The notes beneath the pieces were generated by a model. That model did not search any database, had not been told where the DNA came from, and saw nothing but the letters and a program-made list of their open reading frames with translations. Shown piece by piece: positions 17,835 to 26,542 of a stretch of DNA of 64,000 nucleotides (position 1 is its first letter; every line of letters begins with the position of its first letter). A program made the translations under genes and the position numbers. This DNA is from Mycobacterium montefiorense (GTDB taxonomy: Bacteria; Actinomycetota; Actinomycetes; Mycobacteriales; Mycobacteriaceae), in the NCBI RefSeq assembly GCF_003112775.1, contig NZ_BFCH01000018.1:982362-1046361 (forward strand), read 5' to 3'.

Positions 17835-19142
17835 CTACCAGTAGCGCATGGCGTGGCCGAACAAATCGGCCAGGGCCGGCTTGCTCATCTCTCGCGGGGC
17901 GTTCTGCAACAGACGCTGCTGGGGGAAAGCGCCCTCAGTGAGAGCCGCGATGTCGTCGTCGGTGTAGCCCACCCCGCTCAGCCCGTTCGGCATACCCACC
18001 GCACGCATGATGCGGATGATTTCCGTTGCGAGTACCTCGCCCGCATCGTCGGGACCGGCGTCGCGGGTGTCGGCGCCGAGCAATCGGGCCGCTTCGATAT
18101 GCCGCTGCGGACTGGCCTGCGCCGTGTAACGGAATACCGCGGGCGCGTTGACGATCACGGACATGCCGTGCGGCACCAGCGACTCGTGGGGCGGGTAGCC
18201 GGCGGGGTGGAAGTCCCGCACCAGCCCGGCAACCGCGTAGGCCATGCCATGCGGCGCGTGGACGCCCGCGTTGCCGAAGGCGATGCCCGCAAGCGTTGCA
18301 GCCCACATCATCTGCTCGCGCGCATCGCCGTCGGAGGCATCGCGCACGGCTGGCTCCAAGTTGCGGCCCAGTACCCGCAGCGCCTCGCTGCAGCCCAAGT
18401 CGCTCCACGGGTTGGCGCCCTGACTCATCGGGCGCAGACTGGGCCGCGCGGGAGCGGGCCGGTGCACGTAGGGGCGTGCGGTGTACGACTCGAGGGCGTG
18501 CGACAGCACGTCCAGGCCCGCGGCGGCGACGACTCCACCGGGCAGGCTAGCCGTGCAATCGGGGTCGACGAGCGCCTCGGTGGGCCGCAACGCGGGCGAC
18601 GCGATTCCGGTCTTCACCGTCAGCGAAAGCAGGTCGAAGATCGCGATGCCGGTGACCTCGCTACCGGTGCCGGCGGTGGTGGGGCAGGCGATGTGCGGCC
18701 TGAGCGGTCCGGGTACCGGTTTGCCTTCGCCGATGGGCGCATTGACGTACGCCAGAAAGTCAGCTGGATAGGTGGCGTAGAGATTGGCGGCCTTGCACGT
18801 GTCGATTGCCGAACCGCCACCCAGCGAAACGTAGCCATCGGGCTTCGCCTCTTGGGCGAAGCGGGTCGCTTCGGCGAATGACGCGTCCGTCGGTTCGACG
18901 TGCACGTCGGTGTAGGCGACGACGTCCACACCGGCCCCGGCCAGCGAGTCGCACGCCCTGGCGAAGATGGGCAGGGCCGCCACGCTGGCGTCGGAGAACA
19001 GGGCCACTCGCCGAAGGCCCAGCGCGCCGGCCCGCTCGCCCAACTCGGCGATACAGCCGCGCCCGAACGTTATCCGGGAAGAGTCGACGGTGAAGGCTCC
19101 ATCGCAGCCCTGAGCCACAGCCGGGAATTCGCAGCACGCCAT
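17835..19142 (-). CDS. hydroxyacid-oxoacid transhydrogenase (iron-containing ADH family, ADHFE1-like)
   Basis: 435 residues from ATG 19142. It is a group III Fe-dependent alcohol dehydrogenase: GGGSAIDTCKAANLYATYP binds nucleotide, PTTAGTGSEVTGIAIFD is the family signature, and metal ligands are expected in GLDVLSHALESY and HAPHGMAYAV. Long stretches match the mitochondrial ADHFE1 enzyme, which couples gamma-hydroxybutyrate oxidation to 2-oxoglutarate reduction with a bound cofactor. A role in hydroxyacid/oxoacid redox exchange is therefore likely; a plain alcohol dehydrogenase remains possible. Confidence 0.82.
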   Translation of the reverse strand: MACCEFPAVAQGCDGAFTVDSSRITFGRGCIAELGERAGALGLRRVALFSDASVAALPIFARACDSLAGAGVDVVAYTDVHVEPTDASFAEATRFAQEAKPDGYVSLGGGSAIDTCKAANLYATYPADFLAYVNAPIGEGKPVPGPLRPHIACPTTAGTGSEVTGIAIFDLLSLTVKTGIASPALRPTEALVDPDCTASLPGGVVAAAGLDVLSHALESYTARPYVHRPAPARPSLRPMSQGANPWSDLGCSEALRVLGRNLEPAVRDASDGDAREQMMWAATLAGIAFGNAGVHAPHGMAYAVAGLVRDFHPAGYPPHESLVPHGMSVIVNAPAVFRYTAQASPQRHIEAARLLGADTRDAGPDDAGEVLATEIIRIMRAVGMPNGLSGVGYTDDDIAALTEGAFPQQRLLQNAPREMSKPALADLFGHAMRYW

Positions 19143-19212
19143 GCTGCTATCCAACAACTCCACACTCGGCCGGCCAATGGCGGCCGGGTTGGTCCGCGGG
19201 CAAGATGCACCC

Positions 19213-19683
19213 ATGCCGCTCTACATTCGTCACACCCGGTCGGCCCGGATCGTTGAGCTGTCGCGCCGGATCTGCGGCAAGTTGGCCGAACACGCCGCGT
19301 CGCGCCAAATCGACCTCAACGATGTCCGGGTGTGGCTGACGCATAGCGAAAACCCGCCGGCCAATTCGGCATTCGGCAGGCTACTGCGCCGGCGCGCCAA
19401 TCCGGTCGATCCCGACGAAGAGCACTGGACCGCGGTGGTGCTGCATCCCACGCAACTACTCGTGGCGACCGACGGCGCAAAGCGCGGGACCGCGGTGCTG
19501 TCAGTGCCATTGCTGCAGGCGTCGATAACGGCGGACACCGGCTCCGGCGATCCTGCCGGATTCACGATCACGGGTTTCCCGGGCGAGCAAACCGGCAGCT
19601 ACTACGTCGGACTCGGGCCCGAACCCGATGCCGCTGGATGCATTTCGGCCGTGCAGGCGGCGATCGGCGCGGCCAAGCAATAG
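19213..19683 (+). CDS. conserved mycobacterial protein of unknown function
   Basis: 156 residues from ATG 19213, divergent from the transhydrogenase gene; upstream in-frame codons would overlap its start region. No signal peptide or membrane helix. The sequence alternates predicted strands (WTAVVLHPTQLLVATDG, FTITGFPG) and looks like a PH-like or beta-sandwich intracellular domain. I do not recognise a named family. Confidence 0.6.
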   Translation: MPLYIRHTRSARIVELSRRICGKLAEHAASRQIDLNDVRVWLTHSENPPANSAFGRLLRRRANPVDPDEEHWTAVVLHPTQLLVATDGAKRGTAVLSVPLLQASITADTGSGDPAGFTITGFPGEQTGSYYVGLGPEPDAAGCISAVQAAIGAAKQ

Positions 19684-19732
19684 GACATCGCGCAACCGGA
19701 GCCGGCCACCGCCTTGACCGCACTATGCTGAC

Positions 19733-19756
19733 AATGCTAAGCAGGTGCTCAGCATT
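19733..19756. promoter_or_regulatory. 24-bp near-perfect palindrome, probable TetR-type operator
   Basis: AATGCT-A-AGCA, GG, TGCT-C-AGCATT: 11-bp arms with only the sixth pair and the central GG breaking symmetry. It lies 52 bp before the aldehyde dehydrogenase start, just after a TTGACC that could serve as a -35 box. Symmetry and length are typical of TetR-family operators. Confidence 0.55.
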
Positions 19757-19807
19757 CATGGGCACGGCAGCCCCGGGCTCGATCAAAGTTGATCGGGAAG
19801 GAAGCAG

Positions 19808-21262
19808 ATGACGCTGCAGGCAGTACTGGACGAGCTGAGTAAGCGCCCCGGCTCGGGCGAGACCATTCCGATCATCAACCCGGCGACTGAAGAGACGATC
19901 ACCGAGTTCACCGACTGCGGTCCGGAGGCGGTGAGCGAGGCCGCGGCGCGGGCGAAGGCGTCCTTCGAGTCGGGCGTCTGGTCGGAGCTGCCGGGCCGCG
20001 AGCGGGCCAAGGTCTTGTGGCGGATCGGGGACTTGATCGACGAGCACGCCGAAGAGTTCGCCCAACTCGACTCGCTCAACACCGGCATGCCGCTAATGCA
20101 GGCCCAGTTGCAGATGTCCACCGTTTCGGAGTTCTTCCGCTACTACGCCGGCTGGTGTTCGAAGATCAACGGCGTCGCGTACGACGTGAAGACCGACGGC
20201 ATCGCGACCGACACCTACGTCAACATGCACGCCTACACGCTCAAAGAGCCGTACAGCGTGGTGGGCCTGATCTTCCCGTGGAACGGCCCCATCTTCAACG
20301 CGAGCACAAAGCTGGCGCCGGCCCTGGCCGCCGGCAGCAGCCTGCTCGTCAAGCCCGCCGAGGAGACGCCGCTGTCGGCAGTGCTGTTGGACAGGCTCAT
20401 CCACGAGGCCGGCGTTCCTGAGGGTGTCGTCAACCTGCTGACCGGTTACGGGCACACCGCGGGTGCGGCAATCACCGCCCATCGCGACGTCCAAAAGGTC
20501 GCCTTCACCGGTTCGACGGAGGTCGGCAAGGAGATCGTGCGGGCATCGGCCGACAACCTGAAGAAGGTCACGCTCGAACTCGGCGGCAAGTCGCCGGTGC
20601 TGATCTTCGACGACGCAGACTTGAGCAAGGCCATCATGATGGCGTCACTGGGTATCTTCGTGCATTCCGGTCAGGGCTGCGTGTGTGGGTCGCGGATCTT
20701 CGCACAGCGCGCAGTGTTCGACCAGGTCGTGGAGGGCATTGCCGCGATGGCGAACACGTTCAAGCTGGGCGCCCCGAGCGAGGAGGGTTGCGTCAGCGGC
20801 CCGCTGATCAGCCAGAAGCAGCTAACCCGTGTGATGGGCTTCATCGACGAAGGCCGCGATGACGGCGTCGATGTGGTCACCGGCGGTCACCGGCTGGACC
20901 GCAAGGGCTACTTCGTGCACCCAACGGTGCTCACCAACGTCGACACCAGCATGCGGCTGTACCAGCAGGAGATCTTCGGGCCGGTGGTCAGCATCCTGCC
21001 GTTCGACGACGAAGACGAGGCCGTGGCCCTGGCCAACGACACCACCTACGGCCTAGCGGCCACCGCCTGGACCGAGAACCTCGGGCGGGCCCACCGGATC
21101 ATGAAGCGACTGCAGGCCGGCAGTGTGCAGGTGAACTGCCAACTGGTCTTCGATCACGACGTGCCGTTCGGCGGACACAAGCAATCCGGCTGGGGTCACG
21201 AGTTCGGCAAAGAGGGCCTCGACATTTACCTGAAGACGAAGTCGGTCTGGGCCCAGCTTTAA
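19808..21262 (+). CDS. NAD(P)-dependent aldehyde dehydrogenase
   Basis: 484 residues, full length for the ALDH superfamily, preceded by GGAAGGA. The proton-accepting Glu is in LELGGKSP (about E257) and the catalytic Cys in SGQGCVCGSR (C291). The FPWNGP segment, NAD-binding FTGSTEVGK and the C-terminal PFGGHKQSGWGHEFG are intact. It oxidises aldehydes to acids or acyl products; specificity cannot be read from the sequence. The upstream palindrome suggests it is repressed until a substrate is present. A strong hairpin follows. Confidence 0.92.
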   Translation: MTLQAVLDELSKRPGSGETIPIINPATEETITEFTDCGPEAVSEAAARAKASFESGVWSELPGRERAKVLWRIGDLIDEHAEEFAQLDSLNTGMPLMQAQLQMSTVSEFFRYYAGWCSKINGVAYDVKTDGIATDTYVNMHAYTLKEPYSVVGLIFPWNGPIFNASTKLAPALAAGSSLLVKPAEETPLSAVLLDRLIHEAGVPEGVVNLLTGYGHTAGAAITAHRDVQKVAFTGSTEVGKEIVRASADNLKKVTLELGGKSPVLIFDDADLSKAIMMASLGIFVHSGQGCVCGSRIFAQRAVFDQVVEGIAAMANTFKLGAPSEEGCVSGPLISQKQLTRVMGFIDEGRDDGVDVVTGGHRLDRKGYFVHPTVLTNVDTSMRLYQQEIFGPVVSILPFDDEDEAVALANDTTYGLAATAWTENLGRAHRIMKRLQAGSVQVNCQLVFDHDVPFGGHKQSGWGHEFGKEGLDIYLKTKSVWAQL

Positions 21263-21280
21263 AGCGCGGCCCCGCGACGC

Positions 21281-21317
21281 GGAAAGTCCCGGACCCCAAC
21301 CAGGTCCGGGACTTTCC
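21281..21317. terminator. strong bidirectional hairpin terminator
   Basis: A perfect 15-bp stem, GGAAAGTCCCGGACC at 21281-21295 and GGTCCGGGACTTTCC at 21303-21317, with a 7-nt loop. It lies between the aldehyde dehydrogenase gene and the convergent small membrane-protein gene, and can act on both strands. Confidence 0.85.
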
Positions 21318-21335
21318 GGTGACCGCCCGACGGCG

Positions 21336-21590
21336 TCAGGATCCTTTGTTGTAGCGAGTCAGGAACCCGACGGACGCGACCCCCGCGGCGGTGCCGATCA
21401 CACCCCACAGCACCAGCTGGAAAGCCATCGCAGAAATGAACCAGCCAAACGTCATTCCGATGTAGAGCATCCAGATCAGCCGGAAAAAGCTCCAGACCGC
21501 AAGCAGGCCGGTGCTGATCCCGATGTACAGGCTCGGTTGGCGATCGACGCGGTTGATCTGCTCCTGGACGCTGGTCGGCACGATGTTCAT
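21336..21590 (-). CDS. small membrane protein of unknown function
   Basis: 84 residues from ATG 21590, preferred over the ATG six codons upstream because AAGGGAAG lies at the right distance. Two hydrophobic helices (about residues 22-44 and 48-70) with a short loop and a basic C-terminus suggest a two-pass inner-membrane protein. It lies downstream of the cycA-like permease gene on the same strand, across a gap of 131 bp. Confidence 0.6.
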   Translation of the reverse strand: MNIVPTSVQEQINRVDRQPSLYIGISTGLLAVWSFFRLIWMLYIGMTFGWFISAMAFQLVLWGVIGTAAGVASVGFLTRYNKGS

Positions 21591-21721
21591 TTGCTGTCTT
21601 CCCTTCATGAGGCGCCGCCTCGTTGGCGGTGTCGTTGCGACAAGTACAGACGGCCGGATCGGCTACCGATCCCAACAACGTCCCAGCCCCATCGCTGACC
21701 TGCGGTGGTAAAGACGCGAAC

Positions 21722-23188
21722 TCAGGATGCCGGTGCTGTTGTCCCGGCTCGCTCGCCGACCGCGTGATTCATTTCGGTCAGGAACTGTCGGTAACGCTCG
21801 GCGTGGTTAGGGCGGCGTCGCACGATCAGCCAGCCGACACCGAGGACTACAAACCACCCGGGGAACCACGCCAACGCGATCGCGGTGTCTTTTTCCGCAC
21901 CGAGTGTCCAGATGACGAACACGAAGAAGACAAGGACGGCCCCGCACATCACCCGGCCACCTGGCATTTTGAAGGTCGACTCCGCATGACGCTGTGCGTG
22001 TCGGCGGCGATAGACGAGGTAGCTGACGATGATCATCGCCCAGACGAACATGAACAGCAGCGCCGAAATTGCTGTCACGAGCGTGAAAGCGCCCATCACC
22101 GAACCGCGGAAGTGCTGCAGCGGGATGGACGTCAGCAGCAGTGCGGCCGTCAGAAACAGCGCCGACGCGGGCACGCCGCCGCGGTTCAGCCGGCGGAAAA
22201 CCGCTGGCGCGCTACCTTCGTCGGCCAGACCGTAAAGCATGCGGCCGGTGGAGTACATCCCGGAGTTGGCCGCCGACGCGGCCGCGGTGGTCACGACGAA
22301 GTTGACGATCGACGCCGCACCGGCAAGGCCGGCCAGGGAGAACATCGTGACGAACGGTGACTCGTTTCCGGCGAAGCGCCGCCAGGGGATGACTGTGAGG
22401 ATCACCAGAAGCGCACCGATGTAGAAGATCGCCACCCGCAGCGGCACGGCATTGATTGCGCGGGGGAGGGTGCACCGCGGGTTCGCCGTCTCGGCCGCCG
22501 CAGCGCCGACCAGTTCCACACCGACGAACGCGAAGAACGCGATCTGGAATCCACCGACCATGCCCATGAAACCCGTGGCGAAAAATCCGCCATCGTTCCA
22601 AAGATTTTCGATCGTCGCGGGATAGCCTTGCGGGGAAACGAAATTGGTGCTCAGCAGGATTGCGCCGACGATCATCAAGCCGATGATCGCAGCGACTTTG
22701 ATCAAGGCGAACCAGAATTCGATCTCCCCGAAATTGCGGACGCTGAACAAATTGAACAGCAGGATCAGTCCGCATGCGGCGAGCGCGGGCACCCACCCCG
22801 GTAAGCCAGGCCACCAGAACTGTAAGTAACCCGAGATCGCAACGAGTTCGGCGATCCCGGTGACGATCCAGGCAAACCAGTACGACCACCCGACGAAAAA
22901 GCCTGCGGCAGGCCCTAATAGGTCGGCCGCGAAGTCGACGAACGACTTGTAGTTCAGGTTCGACAGCAGCAGTTCGCCCATCGCCCGGAGTACGAAAAAC
23001 AAGAAGAACCCGATGATTCCGTAAACCACCACGACCGACGGACCGGCGCGGGAGATCGTTCGCCCGGCGCCCATGAACAGACCCGTCCCGATCGTGCCGC
23101 CGATGGCGATCAGCTGAACGTGGCGGTTGGACAGACCCCGGTGAAGCTGCGAGACAGCAGGATTGAACTCGCCGACGTCCTCGCTCAT
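21722..23188 (-). CDS. cycA: D-serine/D-alanine/glycine-type amino acid permease (APC family)
   Basis: 488 residues with 12 predicted membrane helices. The N-terminus LSNRHVQLIAIGGTIGTGLFMG is the amino-acid-permease signature, and long stretches match E. coli CycA, for example RAMGELLLSNL, SFVDFAADLLGP and SAANSGMYSTGRMLYGLA. CycA imports D-alanine, D-serine, glycine and D-cycloserine with protons. GAGGAC precedes the start. The substrate range is inferred from this similarity. Confidence 0.85.
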   Translation of the reverse strand: MSEDVGEFNPAVSQLHRGLSNRHVQLIAIGGTIGTGLFMGAGRTISRAGPSVVVVYGIIGFFLFFVLRAMGELLLSNLNYKSFVDFAADLLGPAAGFFVGWSYWFAWIVTGIAELVAISGYLQFWWPGLPGWVPALAACGLILLFNLFSVRNFGEIEFWFALIKVAAIIGLMIVGAILLSTNFVSPQGYPATIENLWNDGGFFATGFMGMVGGFQIAFFAFVGVELVGAAAAETANPRCTLPRAINAVPLRVAIFYIGALLVILTVIPWRRFAGNESPFVTMFSLAGLAGAASIVNFVVTTAAASAANSGMYSTGRMLYGLADEGSAPAVFRRLNRGGVPASALFLTAALLLTSIPLQHFRGSVMGAFTLVTAISALLFMFVWAMIIVSYLVYRRRHAQRHAESTFKMPGGRVMCGAVLVFFVFVIWTLGAEKDTAIALAWFPGWFVVLGVGWLIVRRRPNHAERYRQFLTEMNHAVGERAGTTAPAS

Positions 23189-23305
23189 GTGTCACGTCCT
23201 CGTGGGTTCCGAGTTGTTGGCAACCACAGCTAACTCCTGTTGTAGCCAAACACAATAATTCTTACCTCCGCCTTCGGCCCTGACCACGCCGATTGTCAAT
23301 TCACG

Positions 23306-23311
23306 TACGCT
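23306..23311 (+). promoter_or_regulatory. -10 hexamer of a probable leaderless promoter
   Basis: TACGCT lies 7 nt before the ATG at 23319. No ribosome-binding site precedes that ATG, which fits leaderless expression. Confidence 0.4.
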
Positions 23312-23318
23312 CACCCGC

Positions 23319-23687
23319 ATGAGCTGGTTCGGACGAGCAAAGAAAGCCAGTGTGGGCCAGCGGGTCACGCGGTCCGACAAGCAACAGGCGATCGACACGG
23401 TCGCCGAACTCAACGCGCTCAATGCAGAACGGGAGCGGCTGATGCGCGAAGACCTGCCGGGTGTTGCGACGATCGTGGCCATCCACGATAACGTCGCGGC
23501 GACGCCGCTGGGTTGTTGGCACGAGCTGGAGCTGGAAGTGCAGTTGCCCGACCAGGACCCCTACCGCGCCAGGCGGCGCGTCTCACTGCAGCTGTCGACG
23601 TCCCCGCACATCGCGGTTGGTGCCCAGGTGCCGGTTCGAGTCGATCGCGGGGACCTGTCGACGGTCCTCGTCGTCGCGACGCCATGA
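23319..23687 (+). CDS. conserved hypothetical protein
   Basis: 122 residues, no signal peptide. A basic, helical N-terminal half (ELNALNAERERLMRED) leads into a beta-rich domain (ELELEVQLPDQDPYRARRRVSL, VGAQVPVRVDRGD) that resembles small beta-barrel mycobacterial proteins with an SHOCT-free DUF layout. No function recognised. It is divergent from cycA and ends 3 bp before the convergent oxidoreductase gene. Confidence 0.6.
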   Translation: MSWFGRAKKASVGQRVTRSDKQQAIDTVAELNALNAERERLMREDLPGVATIVAIHDNVAATPLGCWHELELEVQLPDQDPYRARRRVSLQLSTSPHIAVGAQVPVRVDRGDLSTVLVVATP

Positions 23688-23690
23688 CCG

Positions 23691-24704
23691 CTAGCTCGAC
23701 GTCTTGACCATCAGCTTGCCGACGTTTTTACCGTCAAACAGCATGTTGATTGCGGTCGGCAGCTGTTCGAAGCCCTCGACGACGGTCTCCAGCGGCGTCA
23801 GCTTGCCCGCGGCGATCAGGCCGGCGATCTCGCCTGCCGCCTCGGCTGCACGGCCCAAGTGGTCCAGAACGATGAAGCCCTGCAGGGTCGCGCGCTGGAT
23901 CAACAGATTCCCGAAGGCGCGCGGCCCGGGAGGCGGGTCGGCCTCGTTGTAGCCCGAGATCAGGCCGCACAGCGCGACGCGCGCCCCGATGTTGAGGCGG
24001 GCGAACACCGCATCCATGATGACGCCACCGACGTTCTCGAAGTCGACGTCGATGCCTTTGGGCGTCGCCGCCCGCAGTTGGGCGGCCCAGTCGTCGGCGC
24101 GGTAGTCGACGGCGGCGTCGAAGCCGAGTTCCTCGGTGAGCAGCCGGCATTTGTCCGGGCCGCCGGCGATTCCGACAACGCGCGCGCCGTCGGCCTTGGC
24201 GAGCTGGCCGGCGATCGAGCCCACCGCGCCCGCCGCGGCCGAGACGACGACGGTCTCACCTGGCTGCGGCTTGCCGATGTCGCGGATCCCGAGCCACGCG
24301 GTCAGCCCTGTGGTCCCGAGCGCGCCCATGTAGGCACTTGGGGAGACCCCGTCGGCGACGTCGACCCCGAACAACGGAGCGGTGTCGGAGACCACCAGGT
24401 ACTCCTGCCAACCGACGAGGCCCTGGACGATCTGGCCGACCGAATAATTGGGATTCTTCGATTCGACGACGTGGCCGAGTCCGCCCGCCCGCATCACCTC
24501 GCCGATACCGACCGGAGGAAGGTAGGTGGGAGTGTCGTTGATCCACGTCCGGTTGGTCGGATCGAGCGAGATCCAGTCGACGCGCACCAACGCCTCGCCA
24601 TCCGTGATCTCGGGAACCGCCTCCTCACTCAGCTCGAACGTGTTGGGGCCGATACGTCCGGTGGGACGCTCACGCAAAAGGAAGCGGCGATTTCGATCAG
24701 GCAT
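23691..24704 (-). CDS. zinc-independent NADP-dependent oxidoreductase (MDR superfamily, CurA/PTGR-like)
   Basis: 337 residues. It is a medium-chain dehydrogenase/reductase without the catalytic zinc Cys residues. The N-terminal LVRVDWISLDPTNRTWI and GQIVQGLVGWQEYL, and the cofactor loop VVSAAAGAVGSIAGQLAK with FENVGG, match the leukotriene-B4 12-hydroxydehydrogenase/curcumin-reductase branch. These enzymes reduce the double bond of enones. TAACGT ends 6 nt before the ATG, giving a leaderless start. Confidence 0.85.
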   Translation of the reverse strand: MPDRNRRFLLRERPTGRIGPNTFELSEEAVPEITDGEALVRVDWISLDPTNRTWINDTPTYLPPVGIGEVMRAGGLGHVVESKNPNYSVGQIVQGLVGWQEYLVVSDTAPLFGVDVADGVSPSAYMGALGTTGLTAWLGIRDIGKPQPGETVVVSAAAGAVGSIAGQLAKADGARVVGIAGGPDKCRLLTEELGFDAAVDYRADDWAAQLRAATPKGIDVDFENVGGVIMDAVFARLNIGARVALCGLISGYNEADPPPGPRAFGNLLIQRATLQGFIVLDHLGRAAEAAGEIAGLIAAGKLTPLETVVEGFEQLPTAINMLFDGKNVGKLMVKTSS

Positions 24705-24710
24705 GAGCGC

Positions 24711-24716
24711 ACGTTA
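24711..24716 (-). promoter_or_regulatory. -10 hexamer of a leaderless promoter
   Basis: TAACGT on the minus strand, 6 nt before the oxidoreductase ATG at 24704. Confidence 0.5.
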
Positions 24717-24738
24717 CGCCGGTGCAATAACCCAACCT

Positions 24739-24861
24739 ATGGCGGAGCACACCATTACCCATGTTTCGGATACCGCACGTTGGACCGCATTGCATCGGGC
24801 AACCGAGTCGGCACGCCCCGGTGGGTGGCTCGTCGCGCGCACTAAGCTCATCGACGACTGA
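24739..24861 (+). pseudogene. N-terminal remnant of a SAM-dependent methyltransferase
   Basis: A 40-codon frame whose segment SDTARWTALHRATESARP resembles the opening of the large mycobacterial family of putative S-adenosylmethionine methyltransferases (leucine carboxymethyltransferase-like, about 300 residues). The frame then leaves the family pattern and stops at 24861, and no SAM-binding core follows. It looks like a relic left between two single genes. Based on a short match only. Confidence 0.4.
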
Positions 24862-24953
24862 CTGACCAGCAACCTGCACAACCGATTTCGTTGCCTTGCG
24901 CGCAGAAAAATCGGCCTGCGGACGATTCGCCTGCGAAAGCGCGCCGCCGATCG

Positions 24954-24959
24954 TAGTAT
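24954..24959 (+). promoter_or_regulatory. -10 hexamer of a leaderless promoter
   Basis: TAGTAT ends 6 nt before the ATG at 24966; no Shine-Dalgarno sequence is present. Confidence 0.55.
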
Positions 24960-24965
24960 CGCGAC

Positions 24966-25817
24966 ATGCGCATCTCGGTCAAGTTCGACCTGAGCTTCCA
25001 GTACTCCGAGCTTGAGCGGCTGTGGCGCACCGCGGATCGTATTGGCTTCGAAGCGGTGTGGGATTACGACCATTTCTACGGACCAACGGAAAGCACTGAC
25101 CCGACCTACGAGGGCTGGACCACCCTGGCCGCGATGGCTGCGGTCACCAAGCGGGCTCGGATCGGCTGCCTGGTGTCCAGCGTGACGTTCCGAAATCTCG
25201 CGGTCATGGCCAATATGGCGGTCACCGTCGACCACATTTCGGGTGGACGCCTCAACTTTGGGATCGGCGCCGGCTGGCATGAGGCCGAACATTGCGGGTA
25301 CGGAATCGACTTTCCCAGCCCCGGCACCCGAGTCGCGATGGTCGATGAGGCTCTCACCGTGATTCGCCGGCTCTGGTCGGAGGAATCGGTCACGTTCAGA
25401 GGGCAGTACTTCACCCTCGAGGAGGCCCTGTGCGAGCCCAAGCCTCTTCAGCACCCACACCCGCCGATCGTGATCGGCGGGAGCGAGCCAAAGATGCTGC
25501 GCGTCATTGCGCGTCACGCCAGCATGTGGAACATGCCCGGACACGAGGGGCCGCAACGATGGGGCGCTGTCAACGCCCAGCTCGACGAAGCATGCGCCGA
25601 GGTGAAGCGCGCGCCGGCCGAGATCCTGCGTTCGGCACAGATTTCGCTGCATCCCGCGGAAGCCGGTCAGGTGGACGAGCAGCTGGCGTTGTTGCCGGAG
25701 TTCGAGCAGCAGGGCTGCGAGCAGATGGTGCTGGCGTTCCGCCAGCCACCCACGAAAGCATTGCTCGAACGTTGCCTCGCCCTGGATTCCGCCTCTCGGC
25801 CGGTCGCAGCCGTCTGA
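24966..25817 (+). CDS. luciferase-like (LLM class) F420-dependent oxidoreductase
   Basis: 283 residues, a TIM-barrel bacterial-luciferase fold. Typical motifs are FEAVWDYDHFYGP, RARIGCLVSSVTFRNLAVMANMA, HISGGRLNFGIGAGW and PPIVIGGSEPKMLRVIARHA. In mycobacteria this branch mostly uses coenzyme F420 for reduction or oxidation of small carbonyl or unsaturated compounds; FMN use cannot be excluded. Start fixed by a leaderless promoter. Confidence 0.85.
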   Translation: MRISVKFDLSFQYSELERLWRTADRIGFEAVWDYDHFYGPTESTDPTYEGWTTLAAMAAVTKRARIGCLVSSVTFRNLAVMANMAVTVDHISGGRLNFGIGAGWHEAEHCGYGIDFPSPGTRVAMVDEALTVIRRLWSEESVTFRGQYFTLEEALCEPKPLQHPHPPIVIGGSEPKMLRVIARHASMWNMPGHEGPQRWGAVNAQLDEACAEVKRAPAEILRSAQISLHPAEAGQVDEQLALLPEFEQQGCEQMVLAFRQPPTKALLERCLALDSASRPVAAV

Positions 25818-25876
25818 GCCGCAAAGTTTGCCACCGGCTCTTTAAAAGAAGGCTGTCGCGGAGGATTGTTACCTGG

Positions 25877-26533
25877 ATGGACGCGTCGCGAGTTGCCGTG
25901 CTGCCGGTCGCCGCCGCCGCGCTGTTCTGGGTGACCGAACCGGCAACTGCCGATCCACCACCTACTCAACAGATCACGACGGTTGCCGTCGGCTCCAAGG
26001 GGCAGGCGGTCAACGGCTATCAAGAGACGCGTCCCGAGGGCAACGTCCCGTTCGTCAGCGGCTGCACACCATCGCCGTCCGCGGTGGCCGACGACGTCTA
26101 CTCGTGCTCTCCCAGCGCGGCCGGCGCCGCTACCTGCTGGCCGTCGACGCCGGGATCGCTGTTGTGCGTGGACAATCCATGGGATCAACGTCTGCACCGG
26201 GTCGCTTACCGCGGTCAACTCCCGCCAGTGCAACCCACGAGTTCCCCAGAACCGTTTGCGCTCGCGCTCGACGACGGCACCCACTGTCTGCTGCGCAACG
26301 GCGGAGCATGGGGCAGCCGCGATGACGGGTACGTCGGCGGCTACTGGTGCGGGAAGTCCAGCGCCAATCCCTCGGTGCTGTGCCTCCCGAGTGATCAGTC
26401 GTGCATCGACCGCTCGGGGCCCGTGTGGAGCGTCAAAGTCGGTCAACTGGGCGCGCCGGACGCCCACTTTCCGCCGCCCCAGGTGCACGCGGTAGCCAGC
26501 GCGTGGTTCGCCGGAGATCGCATACCGGGCTGA
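25877..26533 (+). CDS. exported protein of unknown function
   Basis: 218 residues from ATG 25877, with GGAGGA 12 nt upstream. A short signal peptide ends near ATA-DP. The mature part is beta-rich, with eight Cys in four likely disulfides (SGCTPSP, YSCSPSA, ATCWPST, LLCVDNP and others) and a YVGGYWCGKSS segment. Mycobacteria carry similar secreted proteins, but no activity is known to me. It converges on the GH16 gene with a 9-bp gap. Confidence 0.65.
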   Translation: MDASRVAVLPVAAAALFWVTEPATADPPPTQQITTVAVGSKGQAVNGYQETRPEGNVPFVSGCTPSPSAVADDVYSCSPSAAGAATCWPSTPGSLLCVDNPWDQRLHRVAYRGQLPPVQPTSSPEPFALALDDGTHCLLRNGGAWGSRDDGYVGGYWCGKSSANPSVLCLPSDQSCIDRSGPVWSVKVGQLGAPDAHFPPPQVHAVASAWFAGDRIPG

Positions 26534-26542
26534 CGCGGCCGG

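Noticed and set aside
17454..18881. 475-codon open frame antisense to the transhydrogenase gene
   Set aside because: Very Arg/Gly/His-rich product with no motif, fully covered by a strongly supported gene on the other strand.
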